Assembly: GCA_036770365.1 (NCBI GenBank)
Contig: DAIPJH010000005.1
Span: forward strand, 1 to 64,000
DNA: 64,000 bases
From: DAIPJH01 sp036770365
GTDB lineage: Bacteria > Pseudomonadota > Alphaproteobacteria > Rickettsiales > UBA998
Direction: 5' to 3'
Below, in pieces: positions 9,822 to 18,430 of this stretch (position 1 is its first letter; the number at the start of each line of letters is the position of its first letter). A model generated the notes under the pieces. The model saw only the letters and a list, made by a program, of their open reading frames with translations, did no database searches and was not told where the DNA came from. The translations under genes and the position numbers were made by a program.

Positions 9822-9895
9822 TCTGGCTTTTTGATTGCCGCAGCACCGCTTTTGGTGCAAAAAGAGAAAGGGTCAACCAACGAAAAGCGCAACTC

Positions 9896-10849
9896 ATGGC
9901 ACAAGTCAAAAACATCTCCGACAAATCCACCACCAAAACCCTCTTTGGTTTTGACTCCAATGTAAAGCTTGAAGTGCTTGATAGCAAGAATCCGCATATT
10001 CCTACGCGTGATGATGCCTATATCTTTGATAAAGCCACCACGCTTTCGCTCCTTGCAGGATTTATGCATAATCGCCGTGTACTGGTGCAAGGCTTTCACG
10101 GCACAGGCAAATCCAGCCATATTGAACAAGTCGCTGCACGCCTTAACTGGCCACTAGTGCGTATCAATCTCGACGGACAAATCAGCCGCGTCGATTTAAT
10201 TGGACGCGACGCGATTGTCCTACGCGAGGGCAAACAAGTGACCGAGTTCGTCGCAGGCATTATCCCTTGGGCATTAGAACACGGCGTCGCACTTGTATTC
10301 GATGAATATGACGCCGCACGCCCCGATGTACTTTTCGTTATTCAGCGTGTCTTGGAATCCGAAGGAAGCCTGACGCTGCTTGACCAAAACCGCGTCATCA
10401 CCCCTCATCCGCGCTTTCGCCTCTTTGCCACTGCCAACACGGTCGGCCTAGGTGACGCGACAGGGCTTTATCACGGTACAAACCCCCTCAATCAAGGACA
10501 ACTAGACCGCTGGCATATCGTTACCACCCTAAATTACCTTGAGGAAAAACAAGAGCTTGCAATTATTTCCAGTAGACTTCCTGACATCAAAAAAGCGGAT
10601 GCAATACAAATGATTGCTCTCGCTAATTTGACCCGCAACGGCTTTGCCACGGGCGATATTTCTACCGTGATGTCCCCACGCACCGTGTTAAATTGGGCAG
10701 AAAATACCCGTATTTTTGGTGATCGTGACGAAGCTTTCCGCTTGAGTTTTCTCAACAAATGTGATGAGTCTGAGCGTTCCATCATCGCAGAATATTATCA
10801 ACGTGTGTTTGATGTGGCATTGCCAGAAATGGTCGCGCTGACTGTTTAA
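9896..10849 (+). CDS. cobS: CobS-type cobaltochelatase AAA+ ATPase subunit
   Basis: A 317-residue MoxR/CobS AAA+ ATPase with Walker A GFHGTGKS at residues 66-73, Walker B ALVFDEYDA at about 133-141, a sensor-1-like FATANTVG and the family block NPLNQGQLDRWHIV. Length and N-terminus fit CobS, which with CobT and CobN inserts cobalt into hydrogenobyrinic acid diamide in aerobic cobalamin synthesis. CobT, its usual neighbour, does not follow; a convergent bamA does. In several alphaproteobacteria cobST are retained without a complete B12 pathway, so the role may not be cobalt insertion. Confidence 0.9.
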   Translation: MAQVKNISDKSTTKTLFGFDSNVKLEVLDSKNPHIPTRDDAYIFDKATTLSLLAGFMHNRRVLVQGFHGTGKSSHIEQVAARLNWPLVRINLDGQISRVDLIGRDAIVLREGKQVTEFVAGIIPWALEHGVALVFDEYDAARPDVLFVIQRVLESEGSLTLLDQNRVITPHPRFRLFATANTVGLGDATGLYHGTNPLNQGQLDRWHIVTTLNYLEEKQELAIISSRLPDIKKADAIQMIALANLTRNGFATGDISTVMSPRTVLNWAENTRIFGDRDEAFRLSFLNKCDESERSIIAEYYQRVFDVALPEMVALTV

Positions 10850-10851
10850 TT

Positions 10852-10878
10852 ACTAGAAACTAGCTTCTAGCCACTAGA
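10852..10878. repeat. CTAG-unit microrepeat at the cobS/bamA junction
   Basis: ACTAGAAACTAGCTTCTAG and a further CACTAG form overlapping short inverted and direct units, running into the last codons of bamA. It resembles the hairpins at 44292, 50819 and 62725 in style. It separates two convergent genes and may help transcription end. Confidence 0.35.
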
Positions 10879-13303
10879 ACGAAGTTCCAAAATTAAAGCG
10901 GAACACTTCAGTTTCATCATAATTTTCTTTGACCAATGCCTTAGCAAAATCAAGACGAATCGGCCCAAACGGTGATTTCCAAAGAACTCCCACCCCATAA
11001 GAGGCACGGATCGAGCCAGAGTCAACGATATCGCTACCCGAACTATCAAGACCGTACAAACTCCCAGCATCCATGAACACTGCGCCGCGGAAACCTAGAT
11101 CATCAGGCAATCCTAGTGGGAACATCAACTCAGTCGTTCCTACATAATACGTATTACCACCAAGCGCATCAAACGTATTGATATCACGCGGTCCGATACC
11201 AGCATTATTAAAGCCACGGAAAGTACGCCCGCCAATAAAGAAGCGATCGTTGATCTTTACATCATGACCACCAGTACCCGAAATATGCCCAGCCGTCCCA
11301 GCCAAAAGCAATGTCCATTGATCAAATGGTGTATAATAATAAGACGCTTTAGCCTCATGACGCAGGAAGTGAGAATCACCACCCAACCCCGCAATCTCTT
11401 GCGTCCCTTTAAGCATATAACCACTGGTAGGATCAAAGTTATTATCACGCATATCATACGTCAGTGCATGCCCAACCAATGAGGTCAAATTCGACCCCTC
11501 TTGCTCACGAATATAACGTGATGCATCAGAAGTAATATTCGTGATGCTCACATCTTCGATCGAATAATAAAGCGAGTGATTCAAATGTTCAGAAATCGCA
11601 TATCCTGCACGCAAACGCCCACCATTGGTCTCACGGTCAAATGAACTTTCAGAACGGAAATCTTGAGTGATCTTATAAAGGTCAAAACCTGCTGACAATT
11701 CACGGTCTAAGAAATACGGCTCAGTATAGCCAATATCATACTGCTGACGCTTCGCCGCAACCATCGCCTTGAATTTTAAATCCTGACCACGTCCCAAGAA
11801 ATTACGTTCACGTACCCCAAAATCTGCCAAAGGTCCGTCTGTGGTAGAATAGCCCGCACCAAGCGAAATCTCGCCTGTAGACATTTCTTTAACTTCCACA
11901 TTCAACACCACGCGATCTGGTGTGCTACCTTTGGTCTGCGTGATTTTTACATCTTCAAAATAACGAAGATTTTTCAAACGCTGTTCAGTCCGCTGTAATT
12001 TAGACGTATTGAACGGATCACCTTCAGAAAGACGGAACTCCCGACGAATCACCTCATCAATAGTGCGCTGGTTGCCTGCAATATTGATACGCTCCACATA
12101 CACACGTGGACCTTCTTTAATCTTATACGTCAAATCAATGATCTTTGTATCCACATTACGCTTTAGCTCAGGCTGGACATCTACAAAGGCAAACCCACGA
12201 TTACCTAACTCATCAACAATCTTATCAATCGACGTTTCAATTTCATTGGCGTTATATAACGCACCTGCTTGTGTCGTCACCAATGACGCCAAATTCGCGT
12301 CTGAACCTTCGCCCAGACTAGATGCAAATGCAATACTGCCAAGATTGTATTTTTCACCCTCATCTACGGTGAACGTCAGATAAAAATGCTTTTTATCAGG
12401 ACTAAGCTCTGCCAAAGACGAACGCACTTTAAAATCAGCAAATCCCTGACTCGTATAGAATTTACGTAATAATTCTTTATCATATTCCATACGATCAGGA
12501 TCATATTTGTCATTATCACTAAGGAAACAATACCAACATTCTGTGCTAGAACGCATCGCCTCTTGCAATGTTGAACTTGAAAAATATGAGTTCCCAATAA
12601 AATTAATATCCGCAATACGCGTTACATCACCTTCAACGATCTCATAGACCAAATCCACACGGTTCTGCTCACGTTGTATCACCTTAGGTGTTACCTTAGC
12701 AGAAAAACGACCTGAGCGACGATACAGCTCCAAAATACGTGCCAAATCCTCTTGTACCTTCGGACGCGTATAAATCGAACGTGACTTAAGCTGCAACTCT
12801 GCTTCCAATTTTTCTTTATCAAGCTGCTTATTGCCCTCAAAAAACACTTCATTGACAACGGGGTTCTCAATCACTTCTACAAACAATTGACCGCCACCCA
12901 AATGCACCGACAAATCCGCAAAGAACCCTGTTCCATAAAGCTCTTTCATGGCTTTATCAACATCACGCTGATTTACAAGATCGCCTTCATTAATACCGAG
13001 ATAGCTAACAATCGTACGCGATTCAACACGCTGATTACCTTGAACCGTGATCTTCTGCACCACTTCTTTCAATGGATCAACATCCACAGGCATTTTCACC
13101 GCTGATGCGGTCACAGGAACAGTTGACGCAACAACATCTGTCGAAGTGGCGGGAGAGGTCGCAGCTTCACCAGAAGCACCCTGTACGGAAAAAGGAGAAG
13201 AAGAAGGCGTCTGCACGCTCAGTGCCAACGCATCAAATGCTGGCACACCCCCCAAGGTTGTCCCCGCTAAAAATGCACATACAGTAAAACAGTATTTTTT
13301 CAT
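10874..13303 (-). CDS. bamA: Outer membrane protein assembly factor BamA
   Basis: An 809-residue Omp85 protein. The ATG at 13303 is chosen because it gives a proper signal peptide (MKKYCFTVCAFLAGTTLGGV, cleavage near DALA-LS); an in-frame ATG 26 codons upstream would put a long tail before it. Five POTRA repeats span roughly residues 60-450, with the first motif ITVQGNQRVESRTIVSYLGI. The C-terminal barrel shows the family blocks FGVRERNFLGRGQDL and DRFFIGGRTFRGF and ends FNFGTSF with terminal Phe. BamA inserts beta-barrel proteins such as the OmpW protein here. It is usually next to rseP and lpxD; neither is present in the flanks, so the locus is rearranged. Confidence 0.97.
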   Translation of the reverse strand: MKKYCFTVCAFLAGTTLGGVPAFDALALSVQTPSSSPFSVQGASGEAATSPATSTDVVASTVPVTASAVKMPVDVDPLKEVVQKITVQGNQRVESRTIVSYLGINEGDLVNQRDVDKAMKELYGTGFFADLSVHLGGGQLFVEVIENPVVNEVFFEGNKQLDKEKLEAELQLKSRSIYTRPKVQEDLARILELYRRSGRFSAKVTPKVIQREQNRVDLVYEIVEGDVTRIADINFIGNSYFSSSTLQEAMRSSTECWYCFLSDNDKYDPDRMEYDKELLRKFYTSQGFADFKVRSSLAELSPDKKHFYLTFTVDEGEKYNLGSIAFASSLGEGSDANLASLVTTQAGALYNANEIETSIDKIVDELGNRGFAFVDVQPELKRNVDTKIIDLTYKIKEGPRVYVERINIAGNQRTIDEVIRREFRLSEGDPFNTSKLQRTEQRLKNLRYFEDVKITQTKGSTPDRVVLNVEVKEMSTGEISLGAGYSTTDGPLADFGVRERNFLGRGQDLKFKAMVAAKRQQYDIGYTEPYFLDRELSAGFDLYKITQDFRSESSFDRETNGGRLRAGYAISEHLNHSLYYSIEDVSITNITSDASRYIREQEGSNLTSLVGHALTYDMRDNNFDPTSGYMLKGTQEIAGLGGDSHFLRHEAKASYYYTPFDQWTLLLAGTAGHISGTGGHDVKINDRFFIGGRTFRGFNNAGIGPRDINTFDALGGNTYYVGTTELMFPLGLPDDLGFRGAVFMDAGSLYGLDSSGSDIVDSGSIRASYGVGVLWKSPFGPIRLDFAKALVKENYDETEVFRFNFGTSF

Positions 13304-13486
13304 AAGAGAGTGATGCGCTATGACGCACCAGAAATCAACCAAAAAATTAATTAGTAACGCCACAGATTGCACACATATCACCCTACCTCATAAAATCGAC
13401 ACACACACAAAAGTATTGGTTGACAAATGAACGAGGATTCTTATGTTGTGTCCCTCTCCCAACGGCAGCCACTTTATGCCCCTTGT

Positions 13487-13562
13487 GATCCTGTAGCTCA
13501 GCCGGTAGAGCAACTGACTTTTAATCAGTAGGTCGCGCGTTCGAATCGCGCCGGGATCACCA
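13487..13562 (+). tRNA. tRNA-Lys (anticodon TTT)
   Basis: A 76-nt cloverleaf: acceptor GATCCTG pairs with CGGGATC, the D arm is GCTC-AGCCGGTA-GAGC, the anticodon arm CTGA-CTTTTAA-TCAG carries TTT, the T arm is GCGCG-TTCGAAT-CGCGC, and CCA is encoded. It ends 1 nt before the convergent stop codon of queD. Confidence 0.97.
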
Positions 13563-13563
13563 T

Positions 13564-14010
13564 TTATTTCCACGCATCCGCAAAACAATTCGGCGTCTCA
13601 TAAAGACGAATGTGCGTGCAAACAACCTCTTCCTCTGCAAAAAGCCTTGGACACACCACCTGCAAAAGATAGGTAGCCATCGTCTCTGCGGTAGGGTTCT
13701 CATCCATATAATAAACCACCTGCTCCGTCTGCGCGGCAATGGCATCACCAAGCTTTTTATCTTTGATATTCAAAATAGTGGCATGATCCCACTGTGCATC
13801 AATCCATGCACCAAGCTTTTCTTTCACTACGCCGAAATCAATCACACGCCCTAACGCGTCAAGTCCTTTTTTAGCCTCAAAACTTGCTTCAACCACATAA
13901 CGATGCCCATGCACATGACGGCATTTACTCTCATGCAACATCACGCGATGCGCTGCATCAAACTCTAATTTACGGGTACAGCTAATCTTTGTTGTTTCAA
14001 GCATAGACAC
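13564..14010 (-). CDS. queD: 6-carboxy-5,6,7,8-tetrahydropterin synthase (QueD/PTPS family)
   Basis: A 148-residue PTPS-fold enzyme. Zinc ligands are the His of FDAAHR and the two His of HGH; the catalytic Cys lies in SKCRHVHGHRY as in QueD. WDHATILN and the Glu of RLYET complete the pterin site. QueD converts dihydroneopterin triphosphate to carboxytetrahydropterin in queuosine (7-deazaguanine) synthesis. The start is either a GTG at 14010, immediately after the stop codon of the lipoprotein gene and about 10 nt from AGGTGA, or an ATG two codons later. QueC, QueE and QueF are not in the window. Confidence 0.93.
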   Translation of the reverse strand: MSMLETTKISCTRKLEFDAAHRVMLHESKCRHVHGHRYVVEASFEAKKGLDALGRVIDFGVVKEKLGAWIDAQWDHATILNIKDKKLGDAIAAQTEQVVYYMDENPTAETMATYLLQVVCPRLFAEEEVVCTHIRLYETPNCFADAWK

Positions 14011-14370
14011 TTATTTCTTCTCACCTTCTTTATCTTTTGGTGGATTTGCAATCGTCCAACCTTGTTCACTCATACAATCATTATACGCCCGCGCCAATTG
14101 CGCACTTTTCTCTTTTGGTGTGAGTGGCTTCGGCACAGAATCCATCACTTGCGACGCAGACGGCATTTGACCATAGCTATAAACATCTTGATTGATAGGA
14201 ACTCGCTGCGGTTCTACAGGGTGAGAACCAAGTGTATCTGCGCGCAACTCTGCAATCGTACGACATTCATCACGCTTACGGTTATACTTCAACTGCACGA
14301 TGCTCCCCTCACAACCGCTTAAAAACAGACATGCCGCCATCACCCATACCACATATTTCGTCGTATTCAT
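14011..14370 (-). CDS. Small predicted lipoprotein, unknown function
   Basis: A 119-residue product with a lipoprotein signal peptide (MNTTKYVVWVMAACLFLSGC), lipobox LSGC with the modified Cys at residue 20. The mature part is polar with two more cysteines (DECRT and NDCMSEQGW), a spacing that could make a disulfide. The ending AYNDCMSEQGWTI resembles short motifs in other small proteobacterial lipoproteins, but no function is known to me. It sits between fliJ and queD on the same strand with 9-nt and 0-nt gaps, so it is probably co-transcribed with fliIJ. Confidence 0.75.
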   Translation of the reverse strand: MNTTKYVVWVMAACLFLSGCEGSIVQLKYNRKRDECRTIAELRADTLGSHPVEPQRVPINQDVYSYGQMPSASQVMDSVPKPLTPKEKSAQLARAYNDCMSEQGWTIANPPKDKEGEKK

Positions 14371-14379
14371 TTTATGTTC

Positions 14380-14808
14380 CTATGTTTGGTTCGATAGCTG
14401 TTTCTCACGGTACTTACGTGCAGCGATCTCATCCATCATCTCCATTTCCAACTTATCACGCTTGTGTTTCTCACGTGCCACATGCATTTCCAACGCAATC
14501 TCATATTTTTTTAACTCACCAAACGCAATCGCTATTTCATCGGTGACTTCTTCCAGCACCTTATCGACACGCGCAATCTCATTCGCCACCACCTGACGCT
14601 TCTTTTTTACATGTTCTGAAAAATCACCAAAAAAACCTTTTAATTCAATAAGTTCTTGAGATGTTTTAATTTCATATTCAAGCTCATCAATCAACATCTG
14701 ATCGCGCTTAAACAATAATTCTTTCCTATTAAGCAATACCGCCTGACGCTTCTTCAACGCATCAATATCACGCTTTTGTAATTTGATAAGTGTCTGAAGT
14801 CCCTTCAT
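14380..14808 (-). CDS. fliJ: Flagellar export chaperone FliJ-like protein
   Basis: A 142-residue highly charged protein made almost wholly of helix with heptad patterns, as expected for the antiparallel coiled coil of FliJ. It starts 4 nt after the FliI stop codon, the standard fliI-fliJ arrangement. FliJ sits in the FliI hexamer and links it to the FlhA gate of the flagellar type III export apparatus. Sequence similarity in this family is weak, so the call rests on length, coiled coil and position. Confidence 0.8.
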   Translation of the reverse strand: MKGLQTLIKLQKRDIDALKKRQAVLLNRKELLFKRDQMLIDELEYEIKTSQELIELKGFFGDFSEHVKKKRQVVANEIARVDKVLEEVTDEIAIAFGELKKYEIALEMHVAREKHKRDKLEMEMMDEIAARKYREKQLSNQT

Positions 14809-14812
14809 TCAC

Positions 14813-16237
14813 CTACCTCGCCGTCGCCTGTTCAACCGTACGACGCGCCTGTTGTAGCGGAATACCTTGCCCTTGATTTGGATTCGGGGCAGGCGGCCAC
14901 TGTGGCAGTCCAAGAATTTTTGCTAAATACTCATAACCATCTGCAATCAATGACTTTTCATCCATTTTCTGACGTAAAAAATCCTCTAATAACGGATGAT
15001 AATGAATCGCCTTATCAACCTGAGGATCTGTCCCTTTACGATACGCCCCCAAGCGGATCATCTCCGCCATATCATTATACGTCGCCATCAATTGCCGCGC
15101 TGCCGTAATCAACATATTCTCCGCTTCTGTATTACAATCTGGCATAGAACGTGACACACTACGCAAAATATTGATCGAAGGATAACGCCCACGCTCCGCG
15201 ATCGAGCGATCTAACACGATATGCCCGTCCAAAATCCCGCGCACTGTATCCGCTACAGGCTCGTTAGTATCATCTCCTTCTACCAACACTGTAAATAAGC
15301 CAGTAATCGAACCTTGCCCCTTTAAACCCGGCCCTGCACGCTCTAACAAAGAAGGCAGTTCCGCAAATACCGTCGGTGTATATCCCTTGCTGGTTGGCGG
15401 CTCTCCAACAGAAAGTCCGATCTCGCGCTGCGCCATAGCAAAACGTGTCAAACTATCCATTAAACATAAGACCTCTTCGCCCGTATCACGAAAGTATTCT
15501 GCCACCGCCATCGTCGTATACGCAGCCAAACGACGTGTCAGCGCAGATTCACTCGAAGTAGCGACCACTACTACTGAACGCGCCAAACCTTCTTCACCAA
15601 GATCATCCTCAATGAATTCTTGCACCTCACGACCACGCTCTCCAATCAAACCAATCACGTTCACCGTCGCAGTAGAGTATTTTGCCAACATTGACATCAA
15701 AATGGACTTACCCACTCCAGACCCTGCAAAAATCCCCATCCTCTGACCACGACAACAGCTCAGGAACGTGTTCATCGCTCGCACGCCTAGATCAATTTTA
15801 CCCTGCACACGTTCACGTGATTGTGCAGGAAGTGCATTGGCTTTCAAAGGATACACCCCCTCACCCTGCGGCAATGGTCCTTTACCATCAATAGGATTAC
15901 CAAACGAATCTAGAATACGCCCAAGCCATGCATGATGAGGACGAATCGCCGCCTCATTCGTATGCAACTCTACTTTAGACCCCGGCCCAACGCCCTCTAC
16001 GCTCGAAAATGGCATCAAAAGTGCTTGCGCACCATCAAACCCCACCACTTCGCAATAGACAAAATCTTCGGGTTTTTCACCTTTAGTACGTTTTTTCTGA
16101 ATACGACAGCGAGACCCAACGCTCAAAAAAGCCTCTAGCCCCCTACAGGCAATCATCAATCCCGTGACAGACGTCACCGTACCCATCAACCGAAGCTGTG
16201 GCACTGCTGATAAAATTGAGACCAATTGCTGAGTCAT
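14813..16237 (-). CDS. fliI: Flagellum-specific ATPase FliI
   Basis: A 474-residue ATPase from the ATG at 16237 (a GTG two codons upstream is possible). The Walker A loop is GSGVGKS in GIFAGSGVGKSILMSMLA, the Walker B region is VLCLMDSLTRFAMAQREIG, and LPSLLERAGPG plus GSITGLFTVLVEGDD are shared by the F1-like type III export ATPases. FliI energises export of flagellar rod, hook and filament subunits. Apart from fliJ no other flagellar export gene is adjacent, so the flagellar regulon is dispersed in this genome. Confidence 0.95.
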   Translation of the reverse strand: MTQQLVSILSAVPQLRLMGTVTSVTGLMIACRGLEAFLSVGSRCRIQKKRTKGEKPEDFVYCEVVGFDGAQALLMPFSSVEGVGPGSKVELHTNEAAIRPHHAWLGRILDSFGNPIDGKGPLPQGEGVYPLKANALPAQSRERVQGKIDLGVRAMNTFLSCCRGQRMGIFAGSGVGKSILMSMLAKYSTATVNVIGLIGERGREVQEFIEDDLGEEGLARSVVVVATSSESALTRRLAAYTTMAVAEYFRDTGEEVLCLMDSLTRFAMAQREIGLSVGEPPTSKGYTPTVFAELPSLLERAGPGLKGQGSITGLFTVLVEGDDTNEPVADTVRGILDGHIVLDRSIAERGRYPSINILRSVSRSMPDCNTEAENMLITAARQLMATYNDMAEMIRLGAYRKGTDPQVDKAIHYHPLLEDFLRQKMDEKSLIADGYEYLAKILGLPQWPPAPNPNQGQGIPLQQARRTVEQATAR

Positions 16238-16263
16238 ACCCACACGCGCCCAATGAAGTTTAC

Positions 16264-16335
16264 TATAGCACCACTTATAAATAAGTTACAGTCACACCAC
16301 TTCAAAAATGGAACATTTTAATTGGTATGACTATA
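16264..16335. repeat. TATAG-type imperfect palindrome, copy 1
   Basis: Begins TATAGCACCACTT and ends in the complement of TATAGTCATACCAA. The ends and inner A/T-rich core resemble copies at 22201, 41525, 41598, 53879 and 53954. It lies between the convertor-free gap of the MCP gene end and fliI start (both minus strand), so it may be transcribed as part of a leader for fliI. Confidence 0.5.
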
Positions 16336-16403
16336 CGCGGTATTGTGCCTTATTGCCCTGCACACGACAAGCATAATTTAGAAAACGCCTTCCACACCGC
16401 CCA

Positions 16404-17702
16404 CTAAGCGTGGCGAATACCATCTAAAAAGACCCTAAGCTCACCATTAAGCGCAACGGACAACTCTTTCATCTGACTCGCATCAGAAAACACATTCTGC
16501 GCACTCATCGCGGTATCTTCCAATGCCTGAGTGATACTAGACACAGATGTTTCAGCGATTTCTGTGCTATGAGTTGCAGATTGCATATTGGCACTAATCT
16601 CATTGGTCGCACTACTTTGTTCCTGCACCGCCAACGCTAAACCATTTGCCAACTCACTAATATCATTGATCGTACGGCGAATTTCACCAATCGACGCCAC
16701 CGCATCACGCGTCTGAGCTTTAATTGCCGTCGTTTGAGAAATAATTTCTTCTGTCGCTTTGGCTGTCTGATCAGCAAGATTTTTAACTTCCCCTGCCACT
16801 ACCGCAAAACCACGCCCAGCCTCACCTGCTCGCGCTGCCTCAATCGTTGCATTGAGCGCAAGCAAATTAGTTTGTTCCGCAATATCTTGAATCAACACGA
16901 CAATCGAGCTGATCTCATCTGATGCTGCGGTCAATTCTTCAATCACACGATCCGCTTTTTCGGTGTGCTGTACCGCTACACCTGCCACGGACGCTGCTTG
17001 GCGTGTTTGACGGTTGATCTCACCGATCGACGCCGTCAATTCCTCTGTTGCCGCGGCAATACCCACCACATTCTCACGTGCCTGCATTGCAGCTTGCGCA
17101 GCCATCTGTGACTGTTGCATCGCTTGCATCGACGCTCCCTTCATCGCTTCAGAAGAAGCAACTATCCCGCCTGACGCATCCTCAATACGACGCACACCAC
17201 TACCAACACTGCTTTCCAAAGCACCCGCCGCATTCAAAAGAAGATCACTTTTTTCTTTCATGATATCAATCGCATGATTTAACGCCTCTGAAGCTTTCAA
17301 AAACGCCCCGTGCATCCCTTGTGGAATCATTTTACGATAAAATTCACCCGCACTCGCTGCTTCCATTGCTGCACGCGACTCACGCACATAACTATCCGTC
17401 ATATCAAGCAACTGATTCACGCTCGCGCACACATCATCCACTTCACCAGGCTCGCCAATCATCACCAAACGCGGCTCCAAATCCCCGCTTGCAGACTCCG
17501 AAACCATATCTTTAATCTTCGCAAACACGCGACGCAATCGCTTCAGCGTAAAAAAGATACTCCACGCCATAACAATACCAAGCGTTTCAAACACATAGGG
17601 AATATCATGCCCCATCACCATCAGCACAATCTGCACGATCTGAATACCAATAAGAACATTGGCAACCAATGTCAATTTAGAGAGAGAAGATAAATTCACC
17701 AT
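16404..17702 (-). CDS. Membrane methyl-accepting chemotaxis protein, signalling half of a split Aer-like receptor
   Basis: A 432-residue receptor without a periplasmic sensor domain. Two hydrophobic segments (about residues 9-31 and 34-54) are joined by only a few residues, like the membrane hairpin of Aer. A HAMP-like linker follows, then a long coiled coil with the highly conserved hairpin tip QTNLLALNATIEAARAGEAGRGFAVVAGEVKNLA near residues 280-315, which binds CheA and CheW. The start overlaps by 26 nt the end of the upstream PAS gene, showing translational coupling. With that PAS protein it probably senses redox or oxygen state through FAD and steers motility. Confidence 0.9.
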   Translation of the reverse strand: MVNLSSLSKLTLVANVLIGIQIVQIVLMVMGHDIPYVFETLGIVMAWSIFFTLKRLRRVFAKIKDMVSESASGDLEPRLVMIGEPGEVDDVCASVNQLLDMTDSYVRESRAAMEAASAGEFYRKMIPQGMHGAFLKASEALNHAIDIMKEKSDLLLNAAGALESSVGSGVRRIEDASGGIVASSEAMKGASMQAMQQSQMAAQAAMQARENVVGIAAATEELTASIGEINRQTRQAASVAGVAVQHTEKADRVIEELTAASDEISSIVVLIQDIAEQTNLLALNATIEAARAGEAGRGFAVVAGEVKNLADQTAKATEEIISQTTAIKAQTRDAVASIGEIRRTINDISELANGLALAVQEQSSATNEISANMQSATHSTEIAETSVSSITQALEDTAMSAQNVFSDASQMKELSVALNGELRVFLDGIRHA

Positions 17703-18198
17703 ATGTTTTTCCTTGTTTTTTTAAAAGCGACCCCAACAATGCGAATGAAGCCAACATGCCTTCTTTACGATTTTTATGCTTTTCTTCCTCCGCAATCAAA
17801 ACCGTATATAGTTCTGAAACCTTTGCAATGGCATCCCGACGAGGACTACGACGCGCAGAATGATAACCAATTAACTGACCACGACTATCATAACTAGGTG
17901 TAACATGTGCAAACACCCAATAATGATCCCCCTTTTTTGTAAGATTATTGACATAAGCAAATATTTCTTTGTCAGATGCAATCGAATCCCACATTAATTT
18001 AAACACACACCGCGGCATCTCTGGATGACGAAGAATAGCATGAGGTTGCTTGATCAATTCTACTTCTTGGTACTCAGAAACCTTAATAAAGGTCTGATTC
18101 ACATAAGATATTCTACCAGAAATATCCGTCTTACTCACAATAATATCGCCTTCAGAAAATACGACCTCTTTTCCTGTTGGCACACCACCACGAGACAT
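17677..18198 (-). CDS. Aer-type PAS domain protein
   Basis: A 173-residue soluble protein, from the ATG at 18198 with an AGGGG site 8 nt upstream. One PAS domain fills residues 15-120 and carries the Aer signature: RHPEMPRCVFKLMWDSI, then KKGDHYWVFAHVTP and LIGYHSARRSP. In E. coli Aer this domain binds FAD and is fused to the membrane and signalling parts; here the polypeptide ends soon after with a charged helix, and the membrane receptor is the next gene, overlapping by 26 nt. The two products probably act as one aerotaxis receptor. FAD binding is inferred from similarity. Confidence 0.85.
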   Translation of the reverse strand: MSRGGVPTGKEVVFSEGDIIVSKTDISGRISYVNQTFIKVSEYQEVELIKQPHAILRHPEMPRCVFKLMWDSIASDKEIFAYVNNLTKKGDHYWVFAHVTPSYDSRGQLIGYHSARRSPRRDAIAKVSELYTVLIAEEEKHKNRKEGMLASFALLGSLLKKQGKTYGEFIFSL

Positions 18199-18430
18199 TA
18201 ACAACCCCTACAACAAACGACCAATACTTATCATTTACTTAAACAAAGTAACGAATACTGCAAAGAAACACAAGTGCATGTACCCTTGCCATCAACAAGT
18301 TTTGCCGCCACGCAACATAAAAACCACAAACACAAACCACAAGTATATTAACCATCTACACTCCACACGCAACAAACTGCGAATCATTCTCAGATTGAAA
18401 TTGTCCTATGACGGTGCTAATCCCTCCTGC

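Noticed and set aside
9841..9872. GCACC...GGTGC hairpin with an A-run before cobS, considered as a terminator
   Set aside because: On the plus strand the stem is followed by As, and on the minus strand no T-run follows the stem, so neither orientation fits a rho-independent terminator.
13388..13588. Open frame antisense to tRNA-Lys (contains GAIRTRDLLIKSQLLYRLSYR)
   Set aside because: This is the well-known false protein produced by translating the reverse strand of tRNA-Lys; the tRNA explains the sequence.
17700..17730. T TTA AAA slippery heptamer near the end of the PAS gene, suggesting a -1 frameshift fusing PAS to the receptor
   Set aside because: The receptor lies in the +1 frame, and the -1 frame hits TGA within a few codons, so slippage would not make a fusion.
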